From Pseudomonadota bacterium (lineage in GTDB: Bacteria > Pseudomonadota > Alphaproteobacteria > Rhizobiales > Devosiaceae): a stretch of DNA of 14,020 bases. The notes below the pieces were generated by a model. That model saw only the letters and a program-made list of their open reading frames with translations, was not told where the DNA came from and ran no database searches. The position numbers and the translations under genes were made by a program. The stretch is from positions 1 through 14,020 of the forward strand of contig JAEYZJ010000326.1 of the NCBI GenBank assembly GCA_023430705.1, given 5' to 3'. The first letter of the stretch is position 1, and every line of letters begins with the position of its first letter. Positions 13,377-14,020 of this stretch are shown here, in pieces.

Positions 13377-14020
13377 TCAATCGTCCTCGAAGTTGCCCAG
13401 CGGGTTGAGGCCGCGGATCGCCGTGCCGTCCTCCGTGCGGATGACTTCGCGCGGCTCGACGCCGCTTTCCGCAGCGATCGCGTCCGCGAGCGGCTGCGAG
13501 TGGGTCACCACCCAGATCTGCGCACGCCCGGCAGCCCTGGCGATGGTCTTCGCCAGCGCCGGCAAGAGGCCCGGATGGAGGCTCGTCTCTGGTTCATTGA
13601 GGGCGATGAGCGGCGGCAGGCGGTAGGAGAGCAGTGCGCCCATCAGGGCGAGGAACTGCAGTGTGCCGTCGGATAGCTCGTGCGCCCAGAACGTGCGCAT
13701 CGGCGTCTCGGGGAAAACGAGGCCGAAGGTCGCAGATTCTTCAGGGTAGGGAACGACGAGCTTTGCCCCGGGAAAGGCGAGGTCGACGGCGGCATCGAGG
13801 TCGTATGTGTCCTGCCTGATGTGACGGAGGGTGGAGAAGACGGCCGCCAGGTTTGTCCCGTCGGAGGCGAGCAGGGGCGACGTGATGGCGCGGCAAGGTC
13901 GGCGCAGACCCGAGTCCGCATCTGTCCGGAAGCCATGGAAGAAGCGCCAGTTGGCGAGTTCCTGTCGGAGCGTCGAAATCTCGGGATAGCCTGCGCCTAC
14001 CGTGGCGAGGGCAGTCTCGC
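13377..14020 (-). CDS. AAA family ATPase, C-terminal part (5' end outside window)
   Basis: The frame is open on the minus strand from the window edge to TGA at 13377-13379, giving the last 213 residues or so. Visible features are ELSDGTLQFLALMGALLS (an ABC/SMC-like signature), the Walker B-like stretch PPLIALNEPETSLHPGLL (Asn replaces the usual first acidic residue before Glu), and IWVVTHSQPLADAI with the switch histidine. This is the arrangement of predicted ATPases of the AAA_21/COG4637 type, related to RecF- and OLD-like ATPases. The Walker A P-loop should lie upstream, outside the window. Function is unknown; members are found alone and also in defence-related contexts, and nothing nearby points to defence. 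An ATG at 13700 is internal to the frame and should not be taken as the start. Confidence 0.85.
   Translation of the reverse strand, partial: ETALATVGAGYPEISTLRQELANWRFFHGFRTDADSGLRRPCRAITSPLLASDGTNLAAVFSTLRHIRQDTYDLDAAVDLAFPGAKLVVPYPEESATFGLVFPETPMRTFWAHELSDGTLQFLALMGALLSYRLPPLIALNEPETSLHPGLLPALAKTIARAAGRAQIWVVTHSQPLADAIAAESGVEPREVIRTEDGTAIRGLNPLGNFEDD

Noticed and set aside
13377..14020. Defence-system reading of the partial AAA ATPase
   Set aside because: Some AAA_21 or OLD-like ATPases belong to phage defence systems, but no partner nuclease, toxin or mobile-element signature is visible here, and the neighbour is an HD-GYP protein on the opposite strand.

Overview
The window is GC-rich, gene-dense DNA from an alphaproteobacterium. 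The best guess is the order Hyphomicrobiales, possibly a Devosiaceae-like lineage. This rests on gene content and style only: a NudL-type CoA pyrophosphatase translationally coupled to a CCA tRNA nucleotidyltransferase, a TPR protein of the rhizobial cyclase type, frequent GTG and TTG starts, and touching or overlapping gene ends. No rRNA, tRNA, insertion sequence, CRISPR array or phage gene was seen.

Layout: (1) 1-1483, plus strand: the 3' end of a TPR protein, then an AcuI/YhdH-type medium-chain reductase. (2) 1503-5024, minus strand: an operon reading metallophosphoesterase -> MurL -> MurD2, with overlapping gene ends. (3) 5189-6148, plus strand: NADH pyrophosphatase NudC, divergent from that operon. 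(4) 6359-8616, plus strand: a complete polar amino acid (probably cystine) ABC importer, with an intrinsic-terminator-like hairpin between the binding protein and permease genes. (5) 8613-8966, minus strand: a small secreted protein of unknown function, tail to tail with the importer. (6) 8967-9454: the only long non-coding stretch, rich in inverted repeats. (7) 9455-11865, plus strand: GNAT acetyltransferase, NudL-type Nudix hydrolase and cca. (8) 11858-12046, minus strand: a DUF1059 protein. (9) 12249-13376, plus strand: an HD-GYP phosphodiesterase. (10) 13377-14020, minus strand: the C-terminal part of an AAA ATPase, cut by the window edge.

The most interesting module is MurL plus MurD2. 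In most bacteria MurI (glutamate racemase) makes free D-glutamate, and MurD adds it to UDP-MurNAc-L-Ala. In the alternative route, described in Xanthomonas oryzae, MurD2 adds L-glutamate and MurL then epimerises that residue on the nucleotide-linked dipeptide in an ATP-dependent reaction. The MurD-like protein here differs from classical MurD at positions that handle D-Glu, which fits the second route. A metallophosphoesterase is coupled upstream of murL, and its role in this context is not known. Much of the rest is housekeeping or transport.
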